Source of the DNA: Methanomicrobiales archaeon
GTDB lineage: Archaea > Halobacteriota > Methanomicrobia > Methanomicrobiales > Methanospirillaceae
Direction: 5' to 3'
Assembly: GCA_012729535.1 (NCBI GenBank)
Contig: JAAYCY010000026.1
Coordinates: 1-63,648 of the forward strand
DNA length: 63,648 nt
Below are positions 54,812-63,648 of the stretch, piece by piece; position 1 is the stretch's first letter; each line of letters begins with the position of its first letter. A program made the position numbers and the translations under genes. A model generated the notes under the pieces. That model searched no databases. It worked only from the letters and a program-made list of their open reading frames with translations, and was not told the origin of the DNA.

Positions 54812-56140
54812 TTAAATAACTGAGTAAATACCCGGGTATGTTGAGTAACCTGGAATTGTTTGGTCTATTTCATTAAATAACCGCTCAATGGCGATTATAT
54901 CAAATGCTGGTTTATAATAAGCTGCAGATATTGTAATGCGATCGTTAAAATTAGAGAGCGCAAAGAAAAATGCAGGTGCCAATGAGTGGTTTGGTAAAAT
55001 ATATGCATCATGAACCGGGATTACTGCATTAATCAGTTCCCCATCAATTATTCCTGTATTTGAAAAGAGAGGAATCCTTTTTCCGGATGTAATATTTTCC
55101 TCCCACCGTTTTTCTATCTCCTTTTTTGCTGCACAGTGACCTTCTGCGTACAGCCGTTCAGCTTCTAATGCACCGTCTAGTCCGGGTTTACCTCTCTTTA
55201 TTGCATCCACCACAGTTTTGACATGCATTGCGGTATCTCTCAAGGATTCATCTTTTCGTACAAGGATTTCTACAACAAATGCCGTGGAAAAATTATGCAC
55301 CGATCGGACAGAATTATGTGGAAGGTAACGTCTCAGGTCAACAGTATTCAGGAGTGAAATTTCCATGTCCTCATTTTTATCTGTCATCTGTGCACATGCC
55401 CTTGCGATAGTTGCCAGCATCAGGTCATTAATGGTGACATTCCATTCCTTTCTGATCTCATGTATCAATTTTGTTCTTTCAGGCTGAAGATGGAGAACTG
55501 AGTAAGACTGGCGGTCACTCATTAAGGATAGATATGGGATAGTAAAATCATCAGACCATGATATCGTGCTTTCTGGAGGGGAAGTTATTCTATTTTCCTG
55601 ATTTATCAGCGAAGAAACCCGTGGCAATTCTCGTTGCTTTAATGATGTTGGTATCAGTTTTTCTGTTTCTTCGGATTGTATCAGCCGATATTGATTTAGA
55701 ATGAGATTTACCATGTCTTTCAGGCCCCTCCCATCCATGGAAATGTGGTGGACATTAACAACCAGAATGTCTCCCCTTTTCTGATCAGCACTTTTAATGA
55801 GGACCAGCCTGATGAGTGGCCCCTGGTAGGGATCTATGGTAGTGGATAAGGCATCATGAAGAACAGAAATTGGTTCAGGAGATGAAAGGCATTTTACAAG
55901 TTCATCACTCCGGATCTCAGGGATCTCATCCCACCAGAGCATATCAATATCCCTTTTTACTCTGCAACGGGTGACTGGTTCTGCGATTGTGGCTATTTCT
56001 GTTGCTTTCTTTAAAATTTCCTGATCAATGCTGCTTTCAAATTCGATTACAAGGTGACTTATCTGGTTGGAAAAGATACAAAGCAGGTCTGAAAAGAAGT
56101 CAAATGGGTGAAGGGGATATTTTCTGTGCTCATATTGCAT
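54812..56140 (-). CDS. Condensation-domain/CoA-dependent acyltransferase-like protein
   Basis: A 442-residue stand-alone protein of the CoA-dependent acyltransferase fold. The catalytic motif HHxxxDG is present as VHHISMDGRGLKDM near residue 130. The later sequence resembles NRPS condensation domains and alcohol acyltransferases. No adenylation or carrier domain is nearby, so it probably acts on CoA or free substrates, perhaps on a lipid or polyketide-like product. The gene stands alone with a 525-bp upstream gap. Confidence 0.8.
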   Translation of the reverse strand: MQYEHRKYPLHPFDFFSDLLCIFSNQISHLVIEFESSIDQEILKKATEIATIAEPVTRCRVKRDIDMLWWDEIPEIRSDELVKCLSSPEPISVLHDALSTTIDPYQGPLIRLVLIKSADQKRGDILVVNVHHISMDGRGLKDMVNLILNQYRLIQSEETEKLIPTSLKQRELPRVSSLINQENRITSPPESTISWSDDFTIPYLSLMSDRQSYSVLHLQPERTKLIHEIRKEWNVTINDLMLATIARACAQMTDKNEDMEISLLNTVDLRRYLPHNSVRSVHNFSTAFVVEILVRKDESLRDTAMHVKTVVDAIKRGKPGLDGALEAERLYAEGHCAAKKEIEKRWEENITSGKRIPLFSNTGIIDGELINAVIPVHDAYILPNHSLAPAFFFALSNFNDRITISAAYYKPAFDIIAIERLFNEIDQTIPGYSTYPGIYSVI

Positions 56141-56333
56141 GAAGATACTATTCTTTGCCTCAGGCTAGTATTAGGCTTTTTGTAAACCTGTTATATGATG
56201 GCATGATTCTAATTAATAATGGTACCTTTTAATCTAAATGGGCGACAATTTGTCGAAATAGTCAAAGCTACTAAATGTGCGCGAAAAACTGGGGTATTTT
56301 TCTTTTTAAATTGAATATAGGGGTCATATTCCC

Positions 56334-56410
56334 TTTTAATAACGACCCGCAATAGGTATGGTTTGTGGGGAGGTATAGAGTATATGCCTGGGGTATCGAT
56401 ACCAATAGCG
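56334..56410. repeat. Dispersed intergenic repeat, copy C
   Basis: It starts TTTTAATAACG and ends CAATAGCG at an offset of 69 bases, exactly as copy A at 12398. Hand alignment gives about 46 matches in 77 positions without gaps. A perfect palindrome, GGTATCGATACC, lies inside at 56392-56403. The rest of the 56141-56666 gap is AT-rich, with no convincing gene. Confidence 0.5.
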
Positions 56411-56666
56411 AGAAACTATGTGAAGGTTATGAAATACAGTATTTGGTTTTTTTTAAAAGATAGGTGCAATTATTGCTCTAATAATTATTACTATAATTCC
56501 TAACCATAATTTATGGCACAAACTCTCTGATCTCTTATTTTTTGGATCATTTTATCAATTTGGCGTTTTTGGTCTCTTTTTCAGGGAAACTATATAATGC
56601 AAAACAAAGAAAAATTCATGAATAGTAGAGATTGATGATTGTATCAAAACTACAGGAAGATAACCT

Positions 56667-57119
56667 ATGAATAACCTGGCAATTTACACTAAAATTAAAA
56701 TTTTTACATTTCTGTTTGTTACCCTGAGCATCCTGATAATCTCAGCCAGTGCAACAATTTTCACAGAAAATGGTGATGAGATCGACGCAGACGGTTTACA
56801 CAGGCTCATTGCTGATGATGCTCCTGAATATTCAACAGATAGTATAGTCTTTTTCTATGATCCGGAATGTGGATCATGTATCCCGGCTCATGAGTATCTT
56901 GAATCGTATATCGAAGAAAATCCTGACACTCTGGTGATAATACATAACATTGATAACAGCCAGGAAGATTGGGATCTATTTAATGAGTTTAAAAATACCT
57001 TCAACCGCGAAAAAGTATTTGTTCCGGTAATATATATCGGACCTGTTGCCCTTGAAGGACATGAGGATATCGAAGCATACTTTAATGACGTGTATGCCTG
57101 GTATGCACCAAAAATCTAA
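56667..57119 (+). CDS. Exported thioredoxin-like protein with CGSC motif
   Basis: A 150-residue protein with an N-terminal hydrophobic segment (about residues 11-30), likely a signal peptide or anchor, followed by a thioredoxin-like domain. The redox motif is CGSC (Cys68-Cys71) in FFYDPECGSCIPAHEYL. A cis-Pro-like position appears in FVPVIYIG. It probably handles disulfides outside the membrane. It precedes a second exported protein gene by 188 bases. Confidence 0.75.
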   Translation: MNNLAIYTKIKIFTFLFVTLSILIISASATIFTENGDEIDADGLHRLIADDAPEYSTDSIVFFYDPECGSCIPAHEYLESYIEENPDTLVIIHNIDNSQEDWDLFNEFKNTFNREKVFVPVIYIGPVALEGHEDIEAYFNDVYAWYAPKI

Positions 57120-57307
57120 TCATTTTTTGTAGCTGTATCTCTGGTTATCCCGCGGCCATGGTGGTGTTACTTTTTTTTAAAAATTTGTTATTGAAATATA
57201 TTACAATTCTGTTCCAAAAAATCAGACGCAGGGAAAAAAAGGGCATATTACATTATGTAATGTCTACTTAACAGGCAGAAAATACCAGAAAGAATAAAAG
57301 GAGACCT

Positions 57308-57790
57308 TTGAAATGTAAAAATATGGAAAAAATTTTGTCATGTCTTATCCTGTTGGTAGCAACAGTTCTCCTTCTTCCAGGGAGCTTTGCAGAAGAAACC
57401 CAGGTAGAACTTGTAGAAAATGTCACTGAAATTCTTCCGGTAGAAGAAGAATCACTCTTCAATGCAACATACACGGCTGATGTAAACACAACCACCCTTA
57501 CCATGGCGGTAAATGAGACTGTCCTTGTATCCCTTGCAGAAAATCCAACCACTGGATACATGTGGAATGTTACAACCTCCTCAGGTCTTGAGATTGTAAA
57601 TGGTGATGGTAATGGCACCTATACAATGGATGCAGCTCCTGCCGGAATGGTTGGTGTTGGTGGAATCCACGAGTGGATTGTACAGGCAGTAGAGATTGGA
57701 AACCAGACATTCTCTGGAACATACATGCGGAGCTTTGAACCAGTAACCGGTGAAGAAGATACCTATACTCTTGATATCACGGTAGAGTAA
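57308..57790 (+). CDS. Exported chagasin-type cysteine protease inhibitor (I42)
   Basis: A 160-residue protein with a signal peptide (about 1-29), a short acidic linker, and a chagasin domain. The three inhibitor loops are recognisable: NPTTGYMW (residues 79-86), GVGGIHEW, and the FEP-type loop RSFEP. Chagasins block papain-like proteases. It starts with TTG at 57308, four bases after GGAG. The next ATG in frame is too far from any ribosome binding site. Confidence 0.85.
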   Translation: MKCKNMEKILSCLILLVATVLLLPGSFAEETQVELVENVTEILPVEEESLFNATYTADVNTTTLTMAVNETVLVSLAENPTTGYMWNVTTSSGLEIVNGDGNGTYTMDAAPAGMVGVGGIHEWIVQAVEIGNQTFSGTYMRSFEPVTGEEDTYTLDITVE

Positions 57791-57874
57791 CGATTTTTAC
57801 AAAGGTTGTTTGTTTCAAGTTTTAAAACCTGGCTCAACAACTTTTATACATGTGACTTCTGATGGACTGATATA

Positions 57875-58468
57875 TTACCAGTCACGGATACTGGTCTGAC
57901 CATACATTTCTGATTTCTCACGCACACTGGGCTCTGGAACCGGCATTGTATCAAGGTCAGTCTGTTCCCTGATATCCAGACGTTTTCCGGTAAGAGGTAT
58001 CTTTCCGACCTGGAAAAAACAATCTGCTTTTCCATCCAGTTTAAGCAACCATCTGTCCATAATTGCTGTAATGTATACAACCGGGCTGCCACATTGTGCC
58101 CGCTTTCTGCATATGTCATTAAAATTCATCAGCTGATCCTGATCATCTGGTCTGAACCAGGAGAGATGATGCTCAATAATGAGAACCGACGAGGTGTCAA
58201 GCTGTATGGCTTTACACAATTCAGAAAGAGAAGAAATCCTCAGATGAACAAACCGGTTGAGGTTTTTCTCGTGAATTTTTAGAAGTGGAACAAATTTATG
58301 ATTATTAATATAAGTAATCAGTCCGGTTTTGTACCTGTCTGGTATATCTGCCAGGCTATGGTGGAATTCTGCATGGGAGGCCTGGATAATAATGAATGAA
58401 TGGGGAGGAAAATTCTTTAGAGGATTATTCCTGTCTTTCATTTTATCGGATAATTGAATAGTGAGCAT
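57875..58468 (-). CDS. P-loop-less RecA/RadA-like protein paired with PolB2
   Basis: A 197-residue protein that resembles a RecA-fold core without a Walker A loop. A strand in the Walker B position reads SSVLIIEHHLSWF and a later strand is PVVYITAIMDRWL. Inactivated RecA-like proteins encoded beside PolB2-type polymerases are known in archaea. Here it lies about 100 bases downstream of the polymerase on the same strand. The family call is an inference from this arrangement plus the weak fold pattern. Confidence 0.55.
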   Translation of the reverse strand: MLTIQLSDKMKDRNNPLKNFPPHSFIIIQASHAEFHHSLADIPDRYKTGLITYINNHKFVPLLKIHEKNLNRFVHLRISSLSELCKAIQLDTSSVLIIEHHLSWFRPDDQDQLMNFNDICRKRAQCGSPVVYITAIMDRWLLKLDGKADCFFQVGKIPLTGKRLDIREQTDLDTMPVPEPSVREKSEMYGQTSIRDW

Positions 58469-58570
58469 ATGAATTTTTCACATGCAAGGTGAAAGTGTTC
58501 CAGTGAATTGTTTCACCGGGCATGGCAATGATTTCTCTATGAATGAAGCAGTATCAGATGTTTAATAACA

Positions 58571-60673
58571 TTATTCCTGTGTATAGTCGTTGTTCTGTCT
58601 GAAAACAAAGTATATCTCTTCCCATGCCTTGTCAAGTAGTCTTTGGTAGTATTTCATATCCGCACTCCTTGGATCAAATGCCGGATCTACGAGAAGTTTC
58701 TTCTCATCCCTGACGATAAAGGATGCATCCATTCCGGGAACAATTTCTACGCCATATGACTGGTACATGTCAATAACAGCCTGGGCAATACACTGTTTCT
58801 GGTACCGCTCCCGTCCAATACGCCGGGTGATTACAAGGTCTGATAATGCGGCAGAACCAATCCCCTCCCGGTATTGCTGGTAGATCCATCTGATTTCCGA
58901 AAACAGTGATTTCATTCTCGCAATATCTGTCTCTTTTGCCATGACTGTCAGCATTTCATCCTGCATTTTCCGGATGTACGGGGGTGTGTTCCTTCGTCTT
59001 GCTGCAAGACCTCTTATTTTTATGGCTCCACTTTTCAGCCTTCCAAAATAATTTGCATAAGAGCCGGTACCGTTTTTCTGAGGGAGGAATACAATCCAGT
59101 CATAGGTTTCAGTTTCAGAATGTATACCTATGAGTTTATAAATCGCTTTTTGTATCTCATCGGTATTGCATCCCTGGATAAAGAGACAGTCAATTATGGC
59201 ATGCAGTACTCTTCCATTCATTCGGCTTACAAGAGCGACACATTCCTGCAGGAGATGTGTTGCCTGAAGTGTTATCTGTTCATGTACCTCGATCCTCCCA
59301 AACCTGGCATTTTTGTATCCTGTATACCCGAAACATGTTACCAACATCCACTTGAGAATTCCGTCCATCCCAGCGTAACCGGGATCCGATTTTTTCTTTT
59401 CTTTTGTTTCAAGCCTTAACCTGAGGATGGGATCCAGGACCTGTGCAAGAAAACCATCCTTGTCAGGTTCTTCAAGGGTTTCAGGGGATAAATTGTATTT
59501 TACGATAATTGATGGATAAAAAGAGGTAAAATCGATCTGAATAACGTCTTCATAGATACCTGGTTGTGGCTGAAGGGTAAGTCCCCCCCGATAATCGAGT
59601 CGCATCCCGTTTAATAACCTTTCCGCTTCTGCATCACCCTTCCTGTATGGTACTGCAATGCCCTTTGCAAGTGCTTCATATACCTCATAACTGGAGATGA
59701 GTGTTCCCGGAGTAAGTCTGCAGGCAAGATTTGGAGAAAGTCCACTCAGCCTGGATGCAAGAAAGATCCCCCTGACATCTCCCTCACGGTACATGAAACT
59801 CTGCCTGGTATCAATGATGAGACGTCCTTCTGGCATTCTGGCACCAAGGCGGTGTTCCATTCTGCCATAACTAAAGTATGAACGCGATGAAATGGTTCGA
59901 AACTTCCCTGTCCGGCTCAGTGTGTTTGATAAATCCCATTCCTCTGCATGGGCAGAGAGATGAGATGACCAACGGTCATAGTCCGGAAAAAGAACGATAT
60001 CCGGATCGATCAATCTTGTCAATTCAAAGAGTTCATCGGTATTCCTGCGTTCAGATCCGGAGAGTGTAATTACTCTTTTGTCACCGTCTCCCCGGATTGT
60101 GACTGTTCCCATATGAGAGGACCGGTGAGGATTTTCGCTACATGAGATCTCCATGGTCCTGAGTTTAGGTTCATGATCCAGTATGAACCGGTCAAGCCCT
60201 CTTTGTCCTCCCGGAACATTGCCGGTTTCTGCCGAAAATCGTTGTTCCGGTCTGATATCCACGTTGAAAAGCCTGGCCTGGTACTGTGTCTGCTGCTCAA
60301 TCTGCTCTGCAACTTCCCTGCCGGCAAAGACCTGATACCCTCTCTGTTCTCCGTATATGGTTCGGATGGTACATTCTGTGATTTTAAATTCTGAGTCAAG
60401 ACCATCGATAAGGGAATAGTACAGATGAGGATCAGGAAACGAGACATAAAATGATGATTTCACCGGATAATGGGAGACCGTGAGAGCTCCATTTTTGATC
60501 TCCCAAAGAGAGATTCCGTCACGTGATCTACAAGTATCAAGGATGAAGGAATTTTTGATGTCATCCTGTGATGCCAGTTTATCAGGCGCATCGCCTGGTT
60601 TTCTTAATGCATGGGGGATTACCTGTTCACTAGTTGCTTTGGACAGAGTACGAGGCAGGATACTTTCAGACAT
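58571..60673 (-). CDS. polB2: B-family DNA polymerase of the PolB2 type, altered motif C
   Basis: A 700-residue B-family polymerase. Motif A is intact ([10 protein letters not shown]), and motif B is the PolB2/Pol II-like [13 protein letters not shown]. Motif C, normally YGDTDS, reads HAIIDC, keeping only one Asp. The exonuclease domain is also degenerate (MEISCSEN in place of the first acidic motif). PolB2-type proteins often show such losses. The frame reaches a GTG at 60694; I prefer the ATG at 60673. It is encoded with the RecA-like protein. Confidence 0.85.
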   Translation of the reverse strand: MSESILPRTLSKATSEQVIPHALRKPGDAPDKLASQDDIKNSFILDTCRSRDGISLWEIKNGALTVSHYPVKSSFYVSFPDPHLYYSLIDGLDSEFKITECTIRTIYGEQRGYQVFAGREVAEQIEQQTQYQARLFNVDIRPEQRFSAETGNVPGGQRGLDRFILDHEPKLRTMEISCSENPHRSSHMGTVTIRGDGDKRVITLSGSERRNTDELFELTRLIDPDIVLFPDYDRWSSHLSAHAEEWDLSNTLSRTGKFRTISSRSYFSYGRMEHRLGARMPEGRLIIDTRQSFMYREGDVRGIFLASRLSGLSPNLACRLTPGTLISSYEVYEALAKGIAVPYRKGDAEAERLLNGMRLDYRGGLTLQPQPGIYEDVIQIDFTSFYPSIIVKYNLSPETLEEPDKDGFLAQVLDPILRLRLETKEKKKSDPGYAGMDGILKWMLVTCFGYTGYKNARFGRIEVHEQITLQATHLLQECVALVSRMNGRVLHAIIDCLFIQGCNTDEIQKAIYKLIGIHSETETYDWIVFLPQKNGTGSYANYFGRLKSGAIKIRGLAARRRNTPPYIRKMQDEMLTVMAKETDIARMKSLFSEIRWIYQQYREGIGSAALSDLVITRRIGRERYQKQCIAQAVIDMYQSYGVEIVPGMDASFIVRDEKKLLVDPAFDPRSADMKYYQRLLDKAWEEIYFVFRQNNDYTQE

Positions 60674-60780
60674 GGCATAGCAGGATCCCGGCACCCGGTA
60701 TCTAAAGTTTTATGAAGCAGGGTGAAAGTGAACCGGGCCGGCACCGGTATTCATACCTTGAAAGCAGAGTAAAATTTAAA

Positions 60781-61179
60781 ATGTGTGGACGGTTTTGTAT
60801 TGCAGCATCTCCTGGTGAGATAATGGAACAGTATGGTGTGGTTGTTCCTTTGAGTAAAATCCCGTTTTATTTTTCATCTGCTTCATTTCCCCTGCTTTCT
60901 TTCGGAGGGATTATCAACTCTTCAGCTAGTGGGGACCAGGTATTGATCCTCACGACGAAAGCCATTCCTCCGTATAATGACATTCATGACTGGATGCCGG
61001 TCATTTTCGATCCTATGCATGAACAGGATTATTTAAATGAAGGAGACGTGTCAGGCATCTGGAAATCACTGGATTATTATGAGGTATCTTCGCTGGTAAA
61101 CCGGGTTAATGTAGACAGTCCTGATCTTATTGTACCGGTTACGCACAAATACGGCCAGATACCTTTTGGTGATGGATAA
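60781..61179 (+). pseudogene. Internally deleted SRAP (HMCES/YedK) domain gene
   Basis: The ATG at 60781 gives MCGRFCIAASPGEIMEQYG, the exact SRAP start with catalytic Cys2. Later, IPPYNDIHDWMPVIFDP retains the catalytic His (residue 69). The middle of the family, including the NARAET and GFYEW segments, is missing and the flanks are joined in frame. Only 132 residues remain of the usual 200 or more. SRAP proteins crosslink to abasic sites; this version is probably inactive or altered. The frame also extends upstream to 60712. Confidence 0.7.
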
Positions 61180-61282
61180 GTGATGGTGATTATGCCAGGA
61201 TTAATTGCAGGATATCCTCATGCGGGATGAATGACAAATACTTCTTTTGGCAATGAAAAAGACCGGCTCTTGTCAATTTGGG

Positions 61283-62344
61283 ATGTCAAACAATAATTCC
61301 GACCATTTCATTCTTGTTTTTCACGGTGCCGAGGTATTTGATACCGGCGATGCTTCAACATTTATTCGTCTTTTAAATCCTGAAAAATCTATTGTTGCCG
61401 GTGTCATGGCCCGGACCGCTGCCGGTGAATCCGGTCTTGAGGTAATCTATGACGGAAGAAGGCCAAGTGAAATCCTTTCACAATATGGGGCACATGAGGC
61501 TGTGCTTGTCCACCGGGCAAAAAATTCTGTTTCCGCTCACCGGTTTGGCTCTATAATTCACTCTCACCTTGAAGAACGTGGACTTATTTTTATAGAACCG
61601 GGAACCGGACAGATACTTGTCTATGGATCTGTGGAAATGTCATGCATACGCTGGCTAAAGGAGAAAACCGGATATATTATTGTTAATGGAGAAAGGCATA
61701 AGGACAATCCGCCAGGTATGCGTCGCATTGGGGGTTGTCTTCCAGGAGAACCGGTATTCGTTAATGGAATAATAATAGGCCATGCAACCAATGAGGAAGT
61801 AGTAATTTCTTTGCAAGATGGGGCTATTGAGGCTGTATCAGGAATCCTGATTAAAGAACATGGGATAGAAAAACTCATGCGGTCCGGTTGTCCGGATATT
61901 CAGAAGGCCTGGTGTAAAAGTGGGCATATTCGGCTTTCTTTCCCCAAAAAAGGTGATAATCAAAGAAAAAGAGGAAAGATTGCGGTAATCGATCATAAAG
62001 CCATGGCATGTTATGACTGTTTTGGTTTTGATATCTGTGGGATTCTGGCTATCGGAGATGATACTACTTCAATATGCGGACATATTGGATGTTCCCGTGG
62101 TATACCGGTTCTTGGTATCACCGATGGAGATATCGATGGAATTGTGCCTGAAGGATACGCACCTGGCAGTGTTGTTTTGTTAGCGGTGAATGAACGAGAT
62201 GATGAACTTGGAAGAGAGATTGTAAAAATGGTTCCTGAATATCAGGTTATTTGGAATGAATGGGTTCATGAAATCATAAGTAAACTGGGGGACCGGGTCA
62301 GAATTGTTCATCATGAGTATGGTTTCATTCAAAATGAGCAATAA
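61283..62344 (+). CDS. DUF2117 family protein
   Basis: A 353-residue protein of the methanogen-specific DUF2117 family (start MSNNNSDHFILVFHGAEVFD). Its function is not known. The N-terminal half contains GHATNEEVVI and GVMARTAAGESG. The C-terminal half has a Cys-containing segment (MACYDCFGFDICGILAIG) and GIPVLGITDGDIDG, which resembles a nucleotide- or metal-binding region. The frame is also open from 61247. No ribosome binding site clearly decides among the starts. Confidence 0.7.
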   Translation: MSNNNSDHFILVFHGAEVFDTGDASTFIRLLNPEKSIVAGVMARTAAGESGLEVIYDGRRPSEILSQYGAHEAVLVHRAKNSVSAHRFGSIIHSHLEERGLIFIEPGTGQILVYGSVEMSCIRWLKEKTGYIIVNGERHKDNPPGMRRIGGCLPGEPVFVNGIIIGHATNEEVVISLQDGAIEAVSGILIKEHGIEKLMRSGCPDIQKAWCKSGHIRLSFPKKGDNQRKRGKIAVIDHKAMACYDCFGFDICGILAIGDDTTSICGHIGCSRGIPVLGITDGDIDGIVPEGYAPGSVVLLAVNERDDELGREIVKMVPEYQVIWNEWVHEIISKLGDRVRIVHHEYGFIQNEQ

Positions 62345-62365
62345 TGACGCATTTTTTCCATTAGT

Positions 62366-63448
62366 TCACAGGGTAATTGGTGGTACTGGTCCAAGATATG
62401 GTTCCAGTTCTTTTCTTTCATTAGATTTTGTGACAATATCCGGAATATTTTGGGTAAGTATTTCTATGATGGGTGCGACTTCTGCCTCCAATCCGATATT
62501 ACCAAAAATATCAAGCATATCATAGATCTGGCATATATCCCCTTCAGTTTCGTCCATCATTTTTTCGACAAACTTCCAGTCCGGCTCTGTATCGGTTGAA
62601 AAAAATGTGAGTAACCCCTCTCCGATGGCATACATTGCCTTATATCTTCGAATTCCTTCAAGGTTTAAGATAAGCTCCTGAAATACCCGGGGATTATGAG
62701 TTGTTACGGTGTTCCGTAACTTTTTGACCAGTTCATATGCCCCGCCTGCAATGGCATTTGCGACGACAAATCCGGTAAATGCTGAATATTCTCCGTCGTA
62801 CGCGATTGCCTGCAGGAGAGGGTTTAATAATAATCCGATCTGGTAATGGAGTGATGAAGTGTGACAATAGAGTTCAATATCCCTGTTTTCTGAAATATCA
62901 TACTGGAAAAGGAGATCTATTGCCTCAATCCTCTCACGGAGAAAGAGGGTTGATATGCAGGTGTATGAATCCGGTTCATTAAGAACATCTTCATTAATGG
63001 TATTGCATTGCAGATTTTCCGTTACCAGAAGGTCTTTCCATAGTGATAATACTGCATTTTTATTCCCAAGTCGTCCGGCAGCAATGAATGCACATGCTTT
63101 TTCATGAGATGTGACTGGATTATTCAAAAGAGCATACAGGGTCTCTTCCATTTCATGAGTATTTCCAAGTGCAGCACAGTGTGCGGCATACCTGAGATTT
63201 TTTTGTAGAAATTTCCTCTCATGTAACACTGGTTTTAGTATTTTCAGGGCATTTTCATCTTCTCTGATCTGGTTGAGTAATGCTTCACAGTCTAGTACCA
63301 GGAGAATATCATTCGGACAATCTGCCAGGGCATTTTCATATTCGGAGTAAATACTAAGGATCAGGGATTTTGAGAGGCGGCCAGATAAAAGGTCAAATCC
63401 GTCTGAAAATTCCTGAGCGTTTTCTTGTATCTCAAAAAGAGAACCCAT
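62366..63448 (-). CDS. Alpha-helical repeat protein, TPR-like
   Basis: A 360-residue cytoplasmic protein of regular alternating helices, suggestive of TPR/HEAT-like repeats (for example CEALLNQIREDENALKIL and AHCAALGNTHEMEETLYALL). No catalytic motif is seen and I do not recognise a specific family. It is likely a scaffold. It is convergent with the DUF2117 gene. The remaining 63449-63648 contains its upstream region, with no other gene. Confidence 0.6.
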   Translation of the reverse strand: MGSLFEIQENAQEFSDGFDLLSGRLSKSLILSIYSEYENALADCPNDILLVLDCEALLNQIREDENALKILKPVLHERKFLQKNLRYAAHCAALGNTHEMEETLYALLNNPVTSHEKACAFIAAGRLGNKNAVLSLWKDLLVTENLQCNTINEDVLNEPDSYTCISTLFLRERIEAIDLLFQYDISENRDIELYCHTSSLHYQIGLLLNPLLQAIAYDGEYSAFTGFVVANAIAGGAYELVKKLRNTVTTHNPRVFQELILNLEGIRRYKAMYAIGEGLLTFFSTDTEPDWKFVEKMMDETEGDICQIYDMLDIFGNIGLEAEVAPIIEILTQNIPDIVTKSNERKELEPYLGPVPPITL

Positions 63449-63648
63449 CTCATATTATTCTTACCTGAAAGAAAAAAGGATGTTCTATTCATAGTAAATT
63501 ATGACTTGTTCAACCCTGATATTGAAATAAAATTTTTGGGCTTTTTTATTTCATATTACGAAAATGGAGAGTGTTAATGGATTGATCAGTAATTACCCTG
63601 GATAATAGAAATTTAAGAAATATGAGGGTGAATTTAGACGTTTTAGGA

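Noticed and set aside
1-63648. CRISPR arrays, tRNA and rRNA genes.
   Set aside because: No regularly spaced direct repeats, no tRNA cloverleaf with T-arm consensus and no rRNA-like sequence were found on reading both strands of the gaps.

Overview
The window is archaeal and most likely comes from a hydrogenotrophic methanogen of the order Methanomicrobiales, close to Methanospirillum. This rests on an A-type ATP synthase operon, a six-subunit Ech-type [NiFe] hydrogenase, the N-epsilon-acetyl-beta-lysine genes ablA/ablB, an archaellin-type pilin, Hef, archaeal tRNA endonuclease, tandem HTH-PAS regulators and archaeal TATA-box promoters. It reads as chromosome: no intact transposase, phage gene, CRISPR array, rRNA or tRNA gene was seen.

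Layout. 1-5635: the distal part of an ATP synthase operon (atpE partial, C, F, A, B, D). 5796-12178: a secreted orphan protein, a scar-like repeat, then the ech operon on the minus strand behind a promoter framed by a 12-bp inverted repeat. 12626-14240: a cupin, a minimal sulfite-reductase-like protein and a decayed DUF389 membrane gene. 14412-21604: an osmotic-stress block (degenerate ATPase plus MscS channel, Kup potassium transporter, ablB, ablA and a second KamA-type radical SAM enzyme). 21849-29663: an HTH-PAS regulator, endA, trpS and pheST. 29718-31246: an acylphosphatase fused to a coiled coil and two unknown proteins. 31243-39523: response regulator, hybrid histidine kinase and HTH-PAS protein, divergent from acs and an OFA-family transporter. 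39548-45848: small proteins, a RecJ-like DHH nuclease, an archaellin and a four-gene overlapping operon ending in RNase Z. 45994-47749: thiC and a YjbQ protein. 47827-54024: UPF0147, a p27-like zinc protein, hef, glyS, a CmiA4-like HTH protein and a UPF0173 hydrolase. 54135-57790: a transglutaminase-like protein, a condensation-domain acyltransferase and two exported proteins. 57875-62344: a PolB2-type DNA polymerase with a P-loop-less RecA-like partner, an internally deleted SRAP gene and a DUF2117 protein. 62366-63448: an alpha-helical repeat protein.

The most striking signal is not a conventional gene. Between trpS and pheS, just downstream of a TATA box, lies a 19-codon ORF with seven Phe codons (26405-26464). 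Its stop codon sits in the base of a 10-bp hairpin, and a second SD-preceded small ORF then overlaps the pheS start. This has the form of a phenylalanine leader-peptide control region, familiar from bacterial pheST but not one I know to be characterised in archaea. Other signals worth pursuing are the PolB2/inactive-RecA/truncated-SRAP neighbourhood, a dispersed 77-bp intergenic repeat, the archaellin without a canonical start codon, and palindromic operator-like sites at the ech and acs promoters.

The genes fit an energy-limited anaerobe. Ech couples ion flux to ferredoxin reduction and the ATP synthase uses the same gradient. Acs and the transporter would supply carbon from an organic acid. 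Kup, MscS and beta-lysine synthesis handle turgor.
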